Part shown: piece by piece, positions 1 through 8,435 of the stretch
Position numbering within the stretch: position 1 is the stretch's first letter
Layout of the letters: each line of letters starts with the position of its first letter
Origin: an uncultured Desulfuromonadales bacterium
GTDB lineage: Bacteria > Desulfobacterota > Desulfuromonadia > Geobacterales > Pseudopelobacteraceae
Direction: 5' to 3'
Length of the DNA: 64,000 nt
Assembly: GCA_903868145.1 (NCBI GenBank)
Contig: CAIPTY010000026.1
Span: 36,972 to 100,971 of the forward strand
Notes under the pieces: model-generated
The model's input: the letters and a program-made list of their open reading frames with translations, nothing else
Told to the model about the DNA's origin: nothing
Databases searched by the model: none
Translations under genes and position numbers: made by a program

Positions 1-1344
1 ATGGATATTTTTTCTGAAAAAACCATCCTCACCGTCAGCCGCCTGACCGCACTGCTGCGGGGCGTGCTTGAGGAAAATTTCGAGCAGGTCTGGGTGCAGG
101 GTGAACTGTCAAATCTCTCCCTCCCCTCATCGGGACATCTCTACTTTACTCTCAGGGATGCCGGCGCTCAGGTGCGGTGCGTCATGTTCAAAGGCGCCGC
201 CAAAAATCTTAAATTCCGCCCGGCTGATGGCATGGGGCTGATTGTTCGCGGTCGCATATCCGTTTATGATCAGCGCGGCGAATACCAGATGATCTGCGAA
301 TACCTTGAACCGGCTGGAATCGGCGCCCTGCAGATGGCCTTTGTGCAGCTCAAGCAGCGGCTGGCAGCCGAGGGGCTTTTCGACGAAAAGCACAAGCAGA
401 CCATGCCCGCTTTTCCCCGCCGTGTCGGTGTAGTCACTTCGGCCACGGGAGCCGCCATTCACGACATCCTCAATGTGCTCAAGCGTCGTTTCGCCTCTCT
501 GGAGGTGCTGCTCTGCCCGGTCAGGGTACAGGGAGAGGGGTCGGCTCTGGAAATAGCGCGTGCCATCGACGATATGAACCGCCTTGGCCTGGTCGATGTG
601 ATGATCGTCGGGCGGGGGGGCGGATCGCTGGAGGATCTGTGGGCCTTCAACGAAGAGGCTGTGGCTCGTGCGGTGCACCGTTCCCGCATACCGGTTATCT
701 CCGCCGTGGGGCACGAGACCGACTGGACCATCTGTGATTTCGTGGCTGACCTGCGGGCTCCCACCCCTTCAGCCGCTGCGGAGCTGGTCATCGCAAGTTC
801 CGTTGAGTTACGCAACCGGATCGATGCCCTCAGCCACCGCATGCGATCAGTAATGGAAACGCGGCTTGCTGTCCTCACCACGCGACTTGCGTCCCTGCGC
901 AGGCTGCTGCACGACCCTCGCACCATGCTGGGGCACCTTGCCCAACGTACAGACGACCTTTCGGAACGGCTCGAGCTGGCTCTGGGCAATCTTGTCATGC
1001 AGAGCAGGGGACAGTATGACCGATTACAGACCGGACTGCTGCATCGTAATCCGGCCGGCACGGCGGAAAACCTGCGACAGCGCATCAAGCTGCTTTCGAG
1101 TCATACTGAAAGGCTGATGGTGCAGCGACTTGACGGTTCCAGACATATTTTCGGCGGAACTGCTGCCCGTCTGGATGTTCTTTCCCCCCTGGGCACCCTT
1201 TCGCGTGGCTACGCCATTGTCGAAAATATTCATGGACAAATTGTAGTCGATGCCGCGCAACTGACCAACGGAGACCGCTTGAAGCTCAATCTTTCCCATG
1301 GCAACGCGTTCTGCCGTGTTGAGGAGCAACAGGGTAAACCTTGA
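1..1344 (+). CDS. xseA: Exodeoxyribonuclease VII large subunit
   Basis: Catalytic large subunit of exonuclease VII, which degrades single-stranded DNA from both ends in the cytoplasm together with many XseB copies. The 447-residue length is normal for the family. Seen: an N-terminal OB-fold-like region (about residues 10-110, including GHLYFTLRD), then the nuclease core with VGVVTSATGAAIHDIL (142-157), GRGGGSLEDLW (204-214) and SAVGHETD (234-241). A coiled-coil-rich C-terminal half follows. The ATG is base 1 of the window, so its ribosome site is not visible. xseB follows 48 bp downstream in the same direction, which supports a shared operon. Confidence 0.97.
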   Translation: MDIFSEKTILTVSRLTALLRGVLEENFEQVWVQGELSNLSLPSSGHLYFTLRDAGAQVRCVMFKGAAKNLKFRPADGMGLIVRGRISVYDQRGEYQMICEYLEPAGIGALQMAFVQLKQRLAAEGLFDEKHKQTMPAFPRRVGVVTSATGAAIHDILNVLKRRFASLEVLLCPVRVQGEGSALEIARAIDDMNRLGLVDVMIVGRGGGSLEDLWAFNEEAVARAVHRSRIPVISAVGHETDWTICDFVADLRAPTPSAAAELVIASSVELRNRIDALSHRMRSVMETRLAVLTTRLASLRRLLHDPRTMLGHLAQRTDDLSERLELALGNLVMQSRGQYDRLQTGLLHRNPAGTAENLRQRIKLLSSHTERLMVQRLDGSRHIFGGTAARLDVLSPLGTLSRGYAIVENIHGQIVVDAAQLTNGDRLKLNLSHGNAFCRVEEQQGKP

Positions 1345-1392
1345 CGCATCAAGGTGATTCTGGAATAATACGACTTTTTTGAGGGAATTCAG

Positions 1393-1623
1393 ATGGCAAC
1401 AGAAAAGTTTGAAACATCATTGAAGAAACTGGAAGACATCGTGCGGCGGCTTGAAGGCGGCTCGCTGTCTCTGGAGGAGTCCCTCAAGGCTTTTGAAGAA
1501 GGGGTTAAACACTCCGCCTTCTGTGCGAAGAAACTGGACGAGGTCGAACGGCGGGTCGAAATCCTGCTGAAGCGCACAGATGGGTCGTTTTCCCGGCAGC
1601 CGTTTGAACCGGAAGATGAGTGA
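1393..1623 (+). CDS. xseB: Exodeoxyribonuclease VII small subunit
   Basis: Small non-catalytic subunit that binds several-fold in excess to XseA. At 76 residues it has the usual length and the family pattern of a charged helical pair, with FETSLKKLEDIVRRLE near the start and SLEESLKAFEEG around residues 27-38. GAGGGAATTCAG upstream gives a ribosome site for the ATG at 1393. It sits between xseA and ispA, an arrangement known from many bacteria. Confidence 0.96.
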   Translation: MATEKFETSLKKLEDIVRRLEGGSLSLEESLKAFEEGVKHSAFCAKKLDEVERRVEILLKRTDGSFSRQPFEPEDE

Positions 1624-1636
1624 AAGAGGGCATCAC

Positions 1637-2530
1637 ATGGACTTGAAAGCCTACCTGAAAGAACAGTGCGGCCGCATCGATGCCGCACTTGACGCGTACC
1701 TCCCCCGGGAGAACGAGCTCCCCCACAACCTGCACAAGGCCATGCGATATTCGGTCTTTGCCGGCGGCAAGCGGGTACGTCCGATCCTGATGCTGGCCGC
1801 CTGCCAGGCGGTCGGAGGTGACACTGAGCGTGCCGTTCCGGCGGCCTGCGCAATGGAGATGATCCACACCTATTCCCTGATTCACGATGACCTGCCGGCC
1901 ATGGATGACGACGATTTTCGCCGCGGCAACCCGACAAACCACAAGGTTTTCGGTGAGGCGATTGCGATTCTGGCCGGTGACGCACTGCTGACCGAAGCAT
2001 TCAGGCTGATCAGTGATCCCCGCTCCGTGAAAGGCTGCAATCCCTCAGCCCTCCTGATATTGATCCATGAAATCGCAACCTGCGCAGGCTCCCATGGCAT
2101 GGTCGGCGGACAAGTTGTGGACATGGAGAGCGAAGGCAAACCTGACATGGATCTGCCGACCGTGCAGTACATCCATACCCACAAGACCGGCGCGTTGATC
2201 AAGGCATCCGTGGTAGCCGGTGCCCTGCTGGGTGGAGCTGACGACAACAAGCTCGCAGCCGTTACCCGGTACGGCGAGGCTGCCGGTCTGGCTTTCCAGA
2301 TTGCCGACGACATCCTGGATATCGAAGGCACCACCGAGCAGATCGGCAAGGATGCAGGCAGCGACGAAGCCCGCGGCAAGGCCACCTACCCTGCCGTCAT
2401 GGGTCTGGCTGCTGCCAAACACGAGGCGCAGGCCATGATGGACGAAGCCTTTCGCGCATTGGAAATTTTCGGCATGGAGGCAGACCCGCTCCGTGAGATT
2501 GCCACCTACATTGTCAACAGGAAAAACTGA
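1637..2530 (+). CDS. ispA: Polyprenyl diphosphate synthase (farnesyl/geranylgeranyl type)
   Basis: Trans-isoprenyl diphosphate synthase that condenses IPP with allylic diphosphates to make C15/C20 precursors. The first Asp-rich motif is DDLPAMDDDD (residues 84-93) and the second is FQIADDILD near residue 220; GGKRVRP (43-49) binds the diphosphate. I chose the ATG at 1637 (MDLKAYLK), giving 297 residues, because it follows AAAGAGGG at good spacing. An upstream ATG at 1616 overlaps the end of xseB and would add seven residues. With dxs next, this forms an isoprenoid block. Product chain length cannot be read with certainty. Confidence 0.95.
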   Translation: MDLKAYLKEQCGRIDAALDAYLPRENELPHNLHKAMRYSVFAGGKRVRPILMLAACQAVGGDTERAVPAACAMEMIHTYSLIHDDLPAMDDDDFRRGNPTNHKVFGEAIAILAGDALLTEAFRLISDPRSVKGCNPSALLILIHEIATCAGSHGMVGGQVVDMESEGKPDMDLPTVQYIHTHKTGALIKASVVAGALLGGADDNKLAAVTRYGEAAGLAFQIADDILDIEGTTEQIGKDAGSDEARGKATYPAVMGLAAAKHEAQAMMDEAFRALEIFGMEADPLREIATYIVNRKN

Positions 2531-2545
2531 CAGATCGGTTTAAGC

Positions 2546-4420
2546 ATGTCCATTCTCGAATCAATCAATTCCCCCGACGACCTGAAGAAGCTTCCCGCAT
2601 CACAACTGCCCGCAGTCGCGGCGGAACTGCGGCGGATGATCATAGAAACCTGCGCCGCAAACGGCGGACATCTGGCTCCCAGCCTCGGCGTTGTGGAGCT
2701 GACCATCGCTCTTCACCGCGTCTTCAGCACACCTGCTGACAAGATTGTCTGGGATGTGGGGCATCAGGCCTACGCCCACAAGCTGCTGACCGGTCGCCGC
2801 GAGCGCTTCACCACTCTGCGCACCTTGAACGGCATCAGCGGATTCCCCAAGCGGAGCGAGTCGCCCCACGACTCTTTCGATGTGGGTCACGCATCAACCT
2901 CCATTTCGGCCGCAACAGGACTGGCGGCAGCCCGCGACCTTGCCGGCAGGACTGACAAGGTTCTGGCTGTAATCGGTGATGGCTCCATGACCGGCGGCAT
3001 CGCCTACGAAGGCATGAATCACGCCGGACATCTGGACAAAGACCTGATCGTCATACTCAATGACAACGAGATGTCCATCGCCGAGAATGTCGGCGCACTC
3101 TCCAATTTCCTCAGCCGCACCTCATCCAGTGAATTCGTGCACCGGCTCAAGAAGAAAATGGAGGCCTACCTGGGACGCCTTGAAAAGGGGAAGAGCTTTC
3201 TTCAGATGGCCAACAAGATGGAGGAATCGTTCAAGGGACTCTTCACACCCGGGATGATGTTCCAGGCCTTTGGTTTCGAGTATATCGGTCCCATCGACGG
3301 CCATAATCTCCCCATGCTGATCGATACGCTGGAGAGTGTGAAAAAGTTTAAAGACACCGTTTTGATCCATGTTTTGACCCGGAAAGGCAAAGGCTACAGA
3401 CCCGCCGAAGAGAATCCGGCCCTGTTTCACGGTGTCGGACCGTTCAACATCGAAACCGGCAAGGTCTTAAAGGGCAAGGGGGGCGCCGCCTCCTACACGG
3501 CAATCTTCGGCTCTACTCTCTGCAAACTGGCCGCGGAGGACGAGCGTATCACAGCCATTACCGCAGCCATGCCGGACGGCACCGGCCTGTCAGGTTTTGC
3601 CAGGGAATTCCCCGAGCGTTTTTTCGATGTGGGCATCGCCGAACAGCACGGCGTCACCTTTGCGGCCGGCCTTGCAGCCGAAGGATTCAGGCCCGTATTT
3701 GCCGTCTATTCGTCATTTCTGCAGCGGGCATACGATCAGGTGTTCCATGATGTCTGTCTGCAAAATCTCCCGGTGACGTTCGCTCTTGACAGGGGAGGGG
3801 TCGTGGGGAGTGACGGGCCGACCCATCACGGCGCTTTTGACCTGTCCTATCTGCGACACCTGCCCAATATGACCCTGATGGCGCCCAAAGACGAAAATGA
3901 ACTTCAGCATATGCTGACCACCGCCATCAGGCTCGGAGGGCCTTCAGCAGTCCGCTATCCGCGCGGCAACGGCCAGGGTGTCGCACTCGATCAGACGCTG
4001 CGGGAACTCCCGGTGGGACGTGGGGAGATACTCCGCGAAGGCGGTGACGGTGTGATGCTGGCGCTGGGCAGCATGGTGTATCCCGCGCTGGAGGCTGCCG
4101 GATTGCTGGATCAGGAGGGAATCCGCCTGACCGTGGTCAATGCCCGCTTCGTCAAACCGCTTGACGGCGACATGATTCTTGGGCTGGCAAACACGTACGG
4201 CGCAGTCGTAACACTTGAGGAAAACGTCATTCAGGGCGGTTTCGGAACTGCCGTGCTGGAGTTGCTGGAAGAGCACAATCTGAGCGGTGTCAAAGTGTTG
4301 AGGCTGGGCTACCCCGACAGCTACATCCCCCAGGGAGAACAGCACGAACTGCGCGCCATGCTCGGCCTCGATCCGGTCGGAATCGTAGCGTCTGTCCGGC
4401 AGTTCCTCACGCATCAATGA
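2546..4420 (+). CDS. dxs: 1-deoxy-D-xylulose-5-phosphate synthase
   Basis: Thiamine-diphosphate enzyme that makes DXP from pyruvate and glyceraldehyde 3-phosphate, the entry step of the MEP isoprenoid pathway. The 624 residues are standard. Seen: the thiamine-diphosphate motif GDGSMTGG with the downstream NDN, the transketolase pyrimidine-domain segment [13 protein letters not shown], and [15 protein letters not shown] of the DXS family. It starts 15 bp after ispA, which supplies downstream isoprenoids, so co-transcription is likely. Its TGA overlaps the ATG of the following TPR gene by 4 bp. Confidence 0.97.
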   Translation: MSILESINSPDDLKKLPASQLPAVAAELRRMIIETCAANGGHLAPSLGVVELTIALHRVFSTPADKIVWDVGHQAYAHKLLTGRRERFTTLRTLNGISGFPKRSESPHDSFDVGHASTSISAATGLAAARDLAGRTDKVLAVIGDGSMTGGIAYEGMNHAGHLDKDLIVILNDNEMSIAENVGALSNFLSRTSSSEFVHRLKKKMEAYLGRLEKGKSFLQMANKMEESFKGLFTPGMMFQAFGFEYIGPIDGHNLPMLIDTLESVKKFKDTVLIHVLTRKGKGYRPAEENPALFHGVGPFNIETGKVLKGKGGAASYTAIFGSTLCKLAAEDERITAITAAMPDGTGLSGFAREFPERFFDVGIAEQHGVTFAAGLAAEGFRPVFAVYSSFLQRAYDQVFHDVCLQNLPVTFALDRGGVVGSDGPTHHGAFDLSYLRHLPNMTLMAPKDENELQHMLTTAIRLGGPSAVRYPRGNGQGVALDQTLRELPVGRGEILREGGDGVMLALGSMVYPALEAAGLLDQEGIRLTVVNARFVKPLDGDMILGLANTYGAVVTLEENVIQGGFGTAVLELLEEHNLSGVKVLRLGYPDSYIPQGEQHELRAMLGLDPVGIVASVRQFLTHQ

Positions 4421-4989
4421 AACTCCTGACATACCTGCTTTACACGATCAGCTGCAGTATCGCCGTCGCCACTGCCGCCCACTGCGAGACCGCACACTCT
4501 GACCAGGGCAGCCATGCCCGCGAACTTGTCCGCCAGGGCAACTTCGAAAAGGGACTGGAGCAGTTAAGCTCCGTGTACAAATTCTTCCCGCTCAATGAAT
4601 CCCTCAAACGCAGCCTGGCCGACGGCTATGCTTCCTACGGCCACACCTTTCTCAAACAACGCCATTTCGAACAGGCTGATGAAAATTTTGTCAAGGCGGC
4701 TGAACTCTATCCCGATGATCCCGGCTTCGCCTTTTTTGCGCGGGGTCTGCAACTATCTGCTCAAAAAATACGACATCGCCCGTTACGAACTTGAGCGGGC
4801 GCACGGCATCAAGCCCGACAGTGCGGATACACTCTATTATCTCGGAATGGTTCAGTACGACAGCGACAACCGGCGACAGGCCATGGAGCCATGCAACAGG
4901 CACTGAAACTTGCACAGGGACGTAGTTTCAAAAAGCTGATTCACAAAATCAAAAACAACTTGACTCTTTGTGTTGTATTCGCACTATAA
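4417..4989 (+). pseudogene. TPR-repeat exported protein with two compensating frameshifts
   Basis: It starts in a 4-bp overlap with dxs and encodes a signal peptide (LLYTISCSIAVATAAHC) followed by TPR-like helices. Reading frame 1 holds until about 4735. The homology then moves to frame 2 (GVCNYLLKKYDIARYELERA) up to about 4888 and returns to frame 1 (MQQALKLAQG) until TAA at 4987. Rejoined, the product would be about 190 residues with TPR units such as ADTLYYLGMVQYDS. The first shift lies near T6/G4 runs. Either the gene is decayed or these are two single-base sequence errors. The 3' end reaches the promoter of the next gene. Confidence 0.7.
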
Positions 4990-4990
4990 T
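4960..4990 (+). promoter_or_regulatory. Possible sigma70-type promoter for the Cys-rich protein gene
   Basis: TTGACT (4960-4965) and a perfect TATAAT (4985-4990) are separated by 19 bp, slightly long. The predicted start of transcription falls at or after the first candidate ATG (4998), so an internal start at 5058 would fit this promoter better. Confidence 0.4.
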
Positions 4991-4997
4991 TCCTCCC

Positions 4998-5438
4998 ATG
5001 CTGTTTCTCTCTTCTCGCATATCCAAGCATCCACCCCGCCGAATCACTGCCGCGTTCATGACGTTGGTGTACTTCCTGATTGTACTGTTACCACTTGCTC
5101 CCGCTGCGCTGCATTCAAAAAGCGTCTCCCACGCGGTAACCGGAGAATGCAGCGGAGATTGCAAAATCTGTGGTTGCTCACCGGAGAGCAGCGCCCGTAA
5201 AACCTGTTGCTGTGCAAAAAAATTACAGATGAAGGAGCAAGCGCACGAAGACGCCGACACTCCGGAATGCTGCAAAAAGAAACAGGCTCAAACAACGGTC
5301 ATCCGCTGTGGATGCCCCTGCGGCGAACGCAAGCAGATCGCTTTTGCCGGCATCGGGAGTTTTGAAGTTATCCCGACCGGTTTTTCGGAAAGTTTTACAC
5401 AGGATCACAATGAAACCTCCTTTACCCGGAGCTTATAA
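4998..5438 (+). CDS. Exported Cys-rich protein, unknown function
   Basis: Not recognised as a named family. The N-terminus is a signal-like segment (LVYFLIVLLPLAPAAL). The mature part is packed with cysteines: CSGDCKICGCSP, TCCCAKK, ECCKKK, CGCPCGE, which suggests metal binding outside the cytoplasm; this is inference. The start is uncertain: ATG at 4998 gives 146 residues and ATG at 5058 gives 126, and neither has a convincing ribosome site. The end overlaps the convergent intI gene by 6 bp, placing this gene at the left border of the integron. Confidence 0.6.
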   Translation: MLFLSSRISKHPPRRITAAFMTLVYFLIVLLPLAPAALHSKSVSHAVTGECSGDCKICGCSPESSARKTCCCAKKLQMKEQAHEDADTPECCKKKQAQTTVIRCGCPCGERKQIAFAGIGSFEVIPTGFSESFTQDHNETSFTRSL

Positions 5439-6800
5439 ATCCAGCGGACTCCGTACCTCCTTCATCGTTCTGACAGGCACACAGTGAGTGTAGATCATAG
5501 TTGTCTTCAGACTGGTGTGTCCCAGAAGTGTTTGAATCGTGCGGATGTCGTAATTCGCCTGCAGCAGATGGGTAGCAAATGAGTGGCGGAAGGTGTGGGC
5601 GGTAACTTTTTTGGGAATCTTCGCCTTACGGACCGCATGATAAAGCGCCCCTTGAAGCTGCGATTCGTGAAGATGATAACGCCGCTGTTCTCCGGTTTCC
5701 TCCACCAAAGTCAGCGACTGTTGCGGAAAAACCCACTGGTGCATGAACTCCCTCGGAGCGTTGGGATATTTCTTTTCAACTGCATCATCCAGAAAGACGC
5801 CGGCGTATCCTGCCGCCAGATCCTGGTCATGCAGCTTCGCCACCTTTTCTATCTGCACCTTCAATTCCTGCGTGATCGCCTCAGGAATCGGCACTGTCCG
5901 ATCCTTTTTTCCCTTCCCATGCACCAAAAGTTTTCCATCATCAAAGTTGAAATCGCCCACCCGAATCTGCAGGCCTTCAAACAGCCGCAGTCCGCAGCCG
6001 AATAGCACTTTTACGAAGAGGTTGTAGGGGTAGTAGAGATATTTCAATATTGCATCAATCTCCGGCATGGAGAGCACCATCGGAATATAGAGTGATTTTT
6101 TCGCCCGTGCCACATCTTTGAGAATACCGAAATCCCTTTTCAGTGCATGACGAAAGAGAAACAGCAGGGAATTGAATGCCTGGTTTTGGGTTGATGCCGC
6201 AACTTTGCACTTCACGGCCAAATAGGTCAAATACTCTTTGACGTCAGTTGTTGACAATTCATGCGGCGACTTGTTCTTCAGGAACCGTTGAAACTGTCGT
6301 GACCAGTGAGCATAGGTTTTTAGGGTATTGCGTGAATAATGGCGCACTTTTATCTCACCCGCCAGTTTTTCCAGAACGTCATCCCATTCGAGCGAACCAG
6401 ATTTTTCCTGGTAGCCGGCTTCGGAATAGTGTGCCTTTCGAGAGATGTTCGGTTCTGTTTTTGATACTTCCATCCGTATTTGTTCTCTTGGTTCTGGGTG
6501 TAGAACCGGAGCAGGAGTTGAATCTGCCGACCTTACTTGCTCCAATTTGAGCATGTCGAAATACAAAGATACCGCATGGTATGCAAGGCGTCTCTGGTCG
6601 AACGATTGATTCTTTTCCTTTAATTTATTAATAAAAAGGCGAAGCTTCACGGTATTATCGCTTTCAATCTGATATTTTTCGCAGAAATCGAGGAAAAAAT
6701 GGAGCCACTTTTTATATTCTTGAAACCGGTCTGGAGAGATGCCTTTCGTAACAAGGTGTGCACGGAAACCAGTTAAAATGATTGTAGGAATCTGAATCAT
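5433..6800 (-). CDS. intI: Integron integrase (tyrosine recombinase) with N-terminal extension
   Basis: Site-specific recombinase that would capture and excise gene cassettes at attI/attC sites. All tyrosine-recombinase residues are visible: Arg in GCGLRLFEG, Lys in HGKGKKDR, His-x-x-Arg in HTFRHSFATH, His in LLGHTSLKTT and Tyr in MIYTH. The IntI-specific insert is present (KKYPNAPREFMHQWVFPQ, then RRYHLHES), and the C-terminus RSPLDL matches integron integrases rather than XerC/D. At 455 residues it is about 120 longer than typical IntI. The extra N-terminal part looks like a second SAM-like DNA-binding region (FRAHLVTKG...KKWLHFFLDF). It is transcribed away from the cassette array, as expected. 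Confidence 0.92.
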   Translation of the reverse strand: MIQIPTIILTGFRAHLVTKGISPDRFQEYKKWLHFFLDFCEKYQIESDNTVKLRLFINKLKEKNQSFDQRRLAYHAVSLYFDMLKLEQVRSADSTPAPVLHPEPREQIRMEVSKTEPNISRKAHYSEAGYQEKSGSLEWDDVLEKLAGEIKVRHYSRNTLKTYAHWSRQFQRFLKNKSPHELSTTDVKEYLTYLAVKCKVAASTQNQAFNSLLFLFRHALKRDFGILKDVARAKKSLYIPMVLSMPEIDAILKYLYYPYNLFVKVLFGCGLRLFEGLQIRVGDFNFDDGKLLVHGKGKKDRTVPIPEAITQELKVQIEKVAKLHDQDLAAGYAGVFLDDAVEKKYPNAPREFMHQWVFPQQSLTLVEETGEQRRYHLHESQLQGALYHAVRKAKIPKKVTAHTFRHSFATHLLQANYDIRTIQTLLGHTSLKTTMIYTHCVPVRTMKEVRSPLDL

Positions 6801-6873
6801 TAAAAACCCTTTTTTTGTTAATTTTATTTACATCCTATCAAATAATACGTATACATACGAGCAATTTTCTAAT

Positions 6874-6880
6874 GTTAGCA
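6874..6880 (+). other. Possible attI crossover site
   Basis: GTTAGCA resembles the GTTRRRY recombination core and lies between the 5' end of intI and the first rightward ORF, where attI is expected. It departs from consensus at the sixth base (C) and the last base (A). The 85-bp intI leader around it is AT-rich and has no other good core. Position is the main support. Confidence 0.3.
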
Positions 6881-6885
6881 CAGAT

Positions 6886-7248
6886 ATGGACGCCATGCTG
6901 AAAGATATGAAAACTCAAAGCCATTTGAAGCCGGGGCAGAAGGGGACAAAGCAACTGCTTGAGAAGTACGGTGACTCTTTGCTTTGTGTCCGGTATAGAT
7001 ACGATGAAAAACGCGGAGTACGGTTGAAGACGGCTGAGATCATCGTCGAAGAAAAACCGTTCCGGCCTCCCTTGCGATACCGTGACGAAGATGTCGTCTC
7101 TGTAATCGTGTCGTTTACCGAAAATATTCTTCGGAATAAGCTGAAAGCTGCGGGAGGGAGATGGGATCCAGAAAAGAAGGTCTGGCATGTTTTGTATGGT
7201 TCAATTCATGGTGACACCGAACTGGAAGAGAGAATACTGCCAGATTGA
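6886..7248 (+). CDS. Conserved hypothetical protein, first gene of the integron array
   Basis: A 120-residue soluble, charged protein. I recognise the pattern KPGQKGTKQLLEKYGDSLLCVRYRYD as one seen in many proteobacterial hypotheticals near mobile elements, but no function is known to me. The C-terminal part LKAAGGRWDPEKKVWHV resembles the short 'ALGARWD..KKWYV' module found in DNA-processing proteins. ATGs at 6886, 6895 and 6907 are all possible, and no clear ribosome site separates them. It is the ORF nearest to intI and divergent from it. No attC site follows directly; the palindrome cluster starts 22 bp downstream. Confidence 0.75.
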   Translation: MDAMLKDMKTQSHLKPGQKGTKQLLEKYGDSLLCVRYRYDEKRGVRLKTAEIIVEEKPFRPPLRYRDEDVVSVIVSFTENILRNKLKAAGGRWDPEKKVWHVLYGSIHGDTELEERILPD

Positions 7249-7270
7249 AGCAACAGGAACATGGGCATGA

Positions 7271-7455
7271 GTTGCTTATTTAAGGAACCATGGCAGAGAA
7301 ACCTCGGCTCCTTATATAGGTAATATGCTCCCTATATAAGGAGCTTACTGGATAAGTAAAAAACGACTAAAAGCTACTTATATAAGTAACTTCACCGGTT
7401 ACCTACGTAGGTAACATATTCCTTATATAGGCAACCGGTAGCCTATATAAGGAAC
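7271..7455. repeat. Cluster of seven 18-bp palindromes
   Basis: Seven near-palindromes share the consensus GYTNCYTATATARGNARC. They lie at 7271-7288, 7307-7324, 7327-7344, 7373-7390, 7398-7415, 7418-7435 and 7438-7455. Centre spacing is 36, 20, 46, 25, 20 and 20 bp, close to two DNA turns for three of the gaps. The fifth, GTTACCTACGTAGGTAAC, is a perfect palindrome; the others have one to several symmetric mismatches. Together they fill most of the 367-bp gap between two cassette genes. They look like a multi-site operator or iteron array. The HigBA promoter has its own, different operator, so the binding protein is unknown. Confidence 0.85.
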
Positions 7456-7569
7456 ATATCCCTTCCGTTGATGTACGAGTTGGAACTAAAAGAAAAAAAC
7501 GAGGGACACTCCCCGGTTTTCTCGACCTACGAACTCAAAAAAGCGCAACCACTTAAAATATGAATTCAG

Positions 7570-7598
7570 TTGGAATATAGGACTAAGTACTATATTGT
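7570..7598 (+). promoter_or_regulatory. Promoter and operator of the HigBA-like pair
   Basis: TTGGAA (7570-7575) and TATTGT (7593-7598) with a 17-bp spacer form a plausible promoter. An inverted repeat (7576-7594), TATAGGACT-A-AGTACTATA with one mismatch, covers the spacer. This is the expected position for autorepression by the toxin-antitoxin complex. Confidence 0.5.
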
Positions 7599-7615
7599 TG
7601 TTTTAAGGTGACAGT

Positions 7616-7981
7616 GTGCGCGTATTCAAATCAAAACATTTTTCACGATATGCGAGGAAGGAAGGCATTGAGGATACCGCGTTAGCAAATGCCATTCGCG
7701 AGATTGAGAGTGGTCTCGCTGATGGGGTTCTTGGCGGTGGATTAGTAAAGAAGCGTGTTGCCCGTGAAGGTGGCGGGAAAAGTAGCGGCTACAGAACGCT
7801 TATTGCGTTCTCGTCTGGCCGAAGGAGTCTGTTTTTATATGGTTTTGCAAAAAATGACCGTGACAATATTGGAGATGATGAATTGCATGAGCTACGGAAA
7901 CTTTCTCAAATCTTTTTAGGACTCAACGAGGCAGAAATCGCTTCAGCCCTGGAAAATGAGAGCATGGAGGAAATTACATGA
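7616..7981 (+). CDS. RelE/HigB-family toxin
   Basis: A 121-residue protein of the RelE-fold toxin group that comes before its HTH antitoxin. Seen: the N-terminal VFKSKHFSRYARKEG, the central GLVKKRVAREGGGKSSGYRTL, and FLYGFAKNDRDN, the basic/aromatic pattern of mRNA-cleaving RelE/HigB2 toxins. The start is GTG at 7616 after AAGGTG. The TGA overlaps the ATG of the antitoxin gene (ATGA), so the two are translationally coupled. In integron arrays such pairs are thought to stabilise cassettes; its activity here is inferred. Confidence 0.85.
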   Translation: MRVFKSKHFSRYARKEGIEDTALANAIREIESGLADGVLGGGLVKKRVAREGGGKSSGYRTLIAFSSGRRSLFLYGFAKNDRDNIGDDELHELRKLSQIFLGLNEAEIASALENESMEEIT

Positions 7982-8295
7982 CGAAACAATATAAAAGTAA
8001 AGTTTTTGCAGCTATCCACGAAACAGCCGAGGATTTCCACGCTGTCGGCATTATCGACACTAAAACTATGAGGGAATTTGATGCATCATGCCTCACTCCC
8101 GTTAAGAGCCTGGCACCCGATGAGATTGTTGCTACACGTACAAACATCGGCGTAAGCCAGTCTGTTTTCGCGCACTACCTGAATGTTGGCGTCAGCACCA
8201 TCAGCAAATGGGAACGCGGGGAAAAACATCCTAGCGGCACGGCACTCAAACTGCTCGATATTATTCGTAGAAAAGGACTGGAAGCCATTTCATGA
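7978..8295 (+). CDS. HTH antitoxin (HigA/MqsA-like)
   Basis: A 105-residue antitoxin partner of the upstream RelE/HigB-like protein. The C-terminal half is an XRE-type helix-turn-helix: LAPDEIVATRTNIGVSQ, then VFAHYLNVGVSTISKWERG, followed by HPSGTALKLL. This resembles the DNA-binding domain of MqsA and HigA2. The N-terminal third probably binds the toxin. It likely autoregulates through the inverted repeat at 7576-7594. Confidence 0.85.
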   Translation: MTKQYKSKVFAAIHETAEDFHAVGIIDTKTMREFDASCLTPVKSLAPDEIVATRTNIGVSQSVFAHYLNVGVSTISKWERGEKHPSGTALKLLDIIRRKGLEAIS

Positions 8296-8328
8296 CCTTC
8301 GAAGCCATTAAAAAACAACCGGGGAATG

Positions 8329-8357
8329 AGGGGGCAACTTTTCATACCCCTTTTTTT
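8329..8357 (+). terminator. Possible Rho-independent terminator after the HigBA-like pair
   Basis: AGGGG (8329-8333) pairs with CCCCT (8347-8351) and a run of seven T follows (8351-8357). The stem is only 5 bp with a loop of about 13 nt, so it may be weak. Confidence 0.45.
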
Positions 8358-8380
8358 AGGAAGAGATGCCAAAGTGAAAT

Positions 8381-8432
8381 GTCCAACAATCGGCGGCACA
8401 CATTTTAGAAATTGGAAACCGCGAAGTTCCTA
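8381..8432 (+). other. Possible degenerate attC site
   Basis: GTCCAAC (8381-8387) fits the R'' core. TCGGCGG pairs with CCGCGA if one G is extrahelical, as in real attC sites. The expected R' core is instead GTTCCTA (8426-8432), which does not fit GTTRRRY. The site lies exactly between the HigBA-like pair and the ParDE cassette, where an attC would be expected. Confidence 0.35.
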
Positions 8433-8435
8433 GCA

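Noticed and set aside
459..1088. 209-codon minus-strand ORF
   Set aside because: Antisense to xseA, Arg/Ser-rich shadow composition, no ribosome site.
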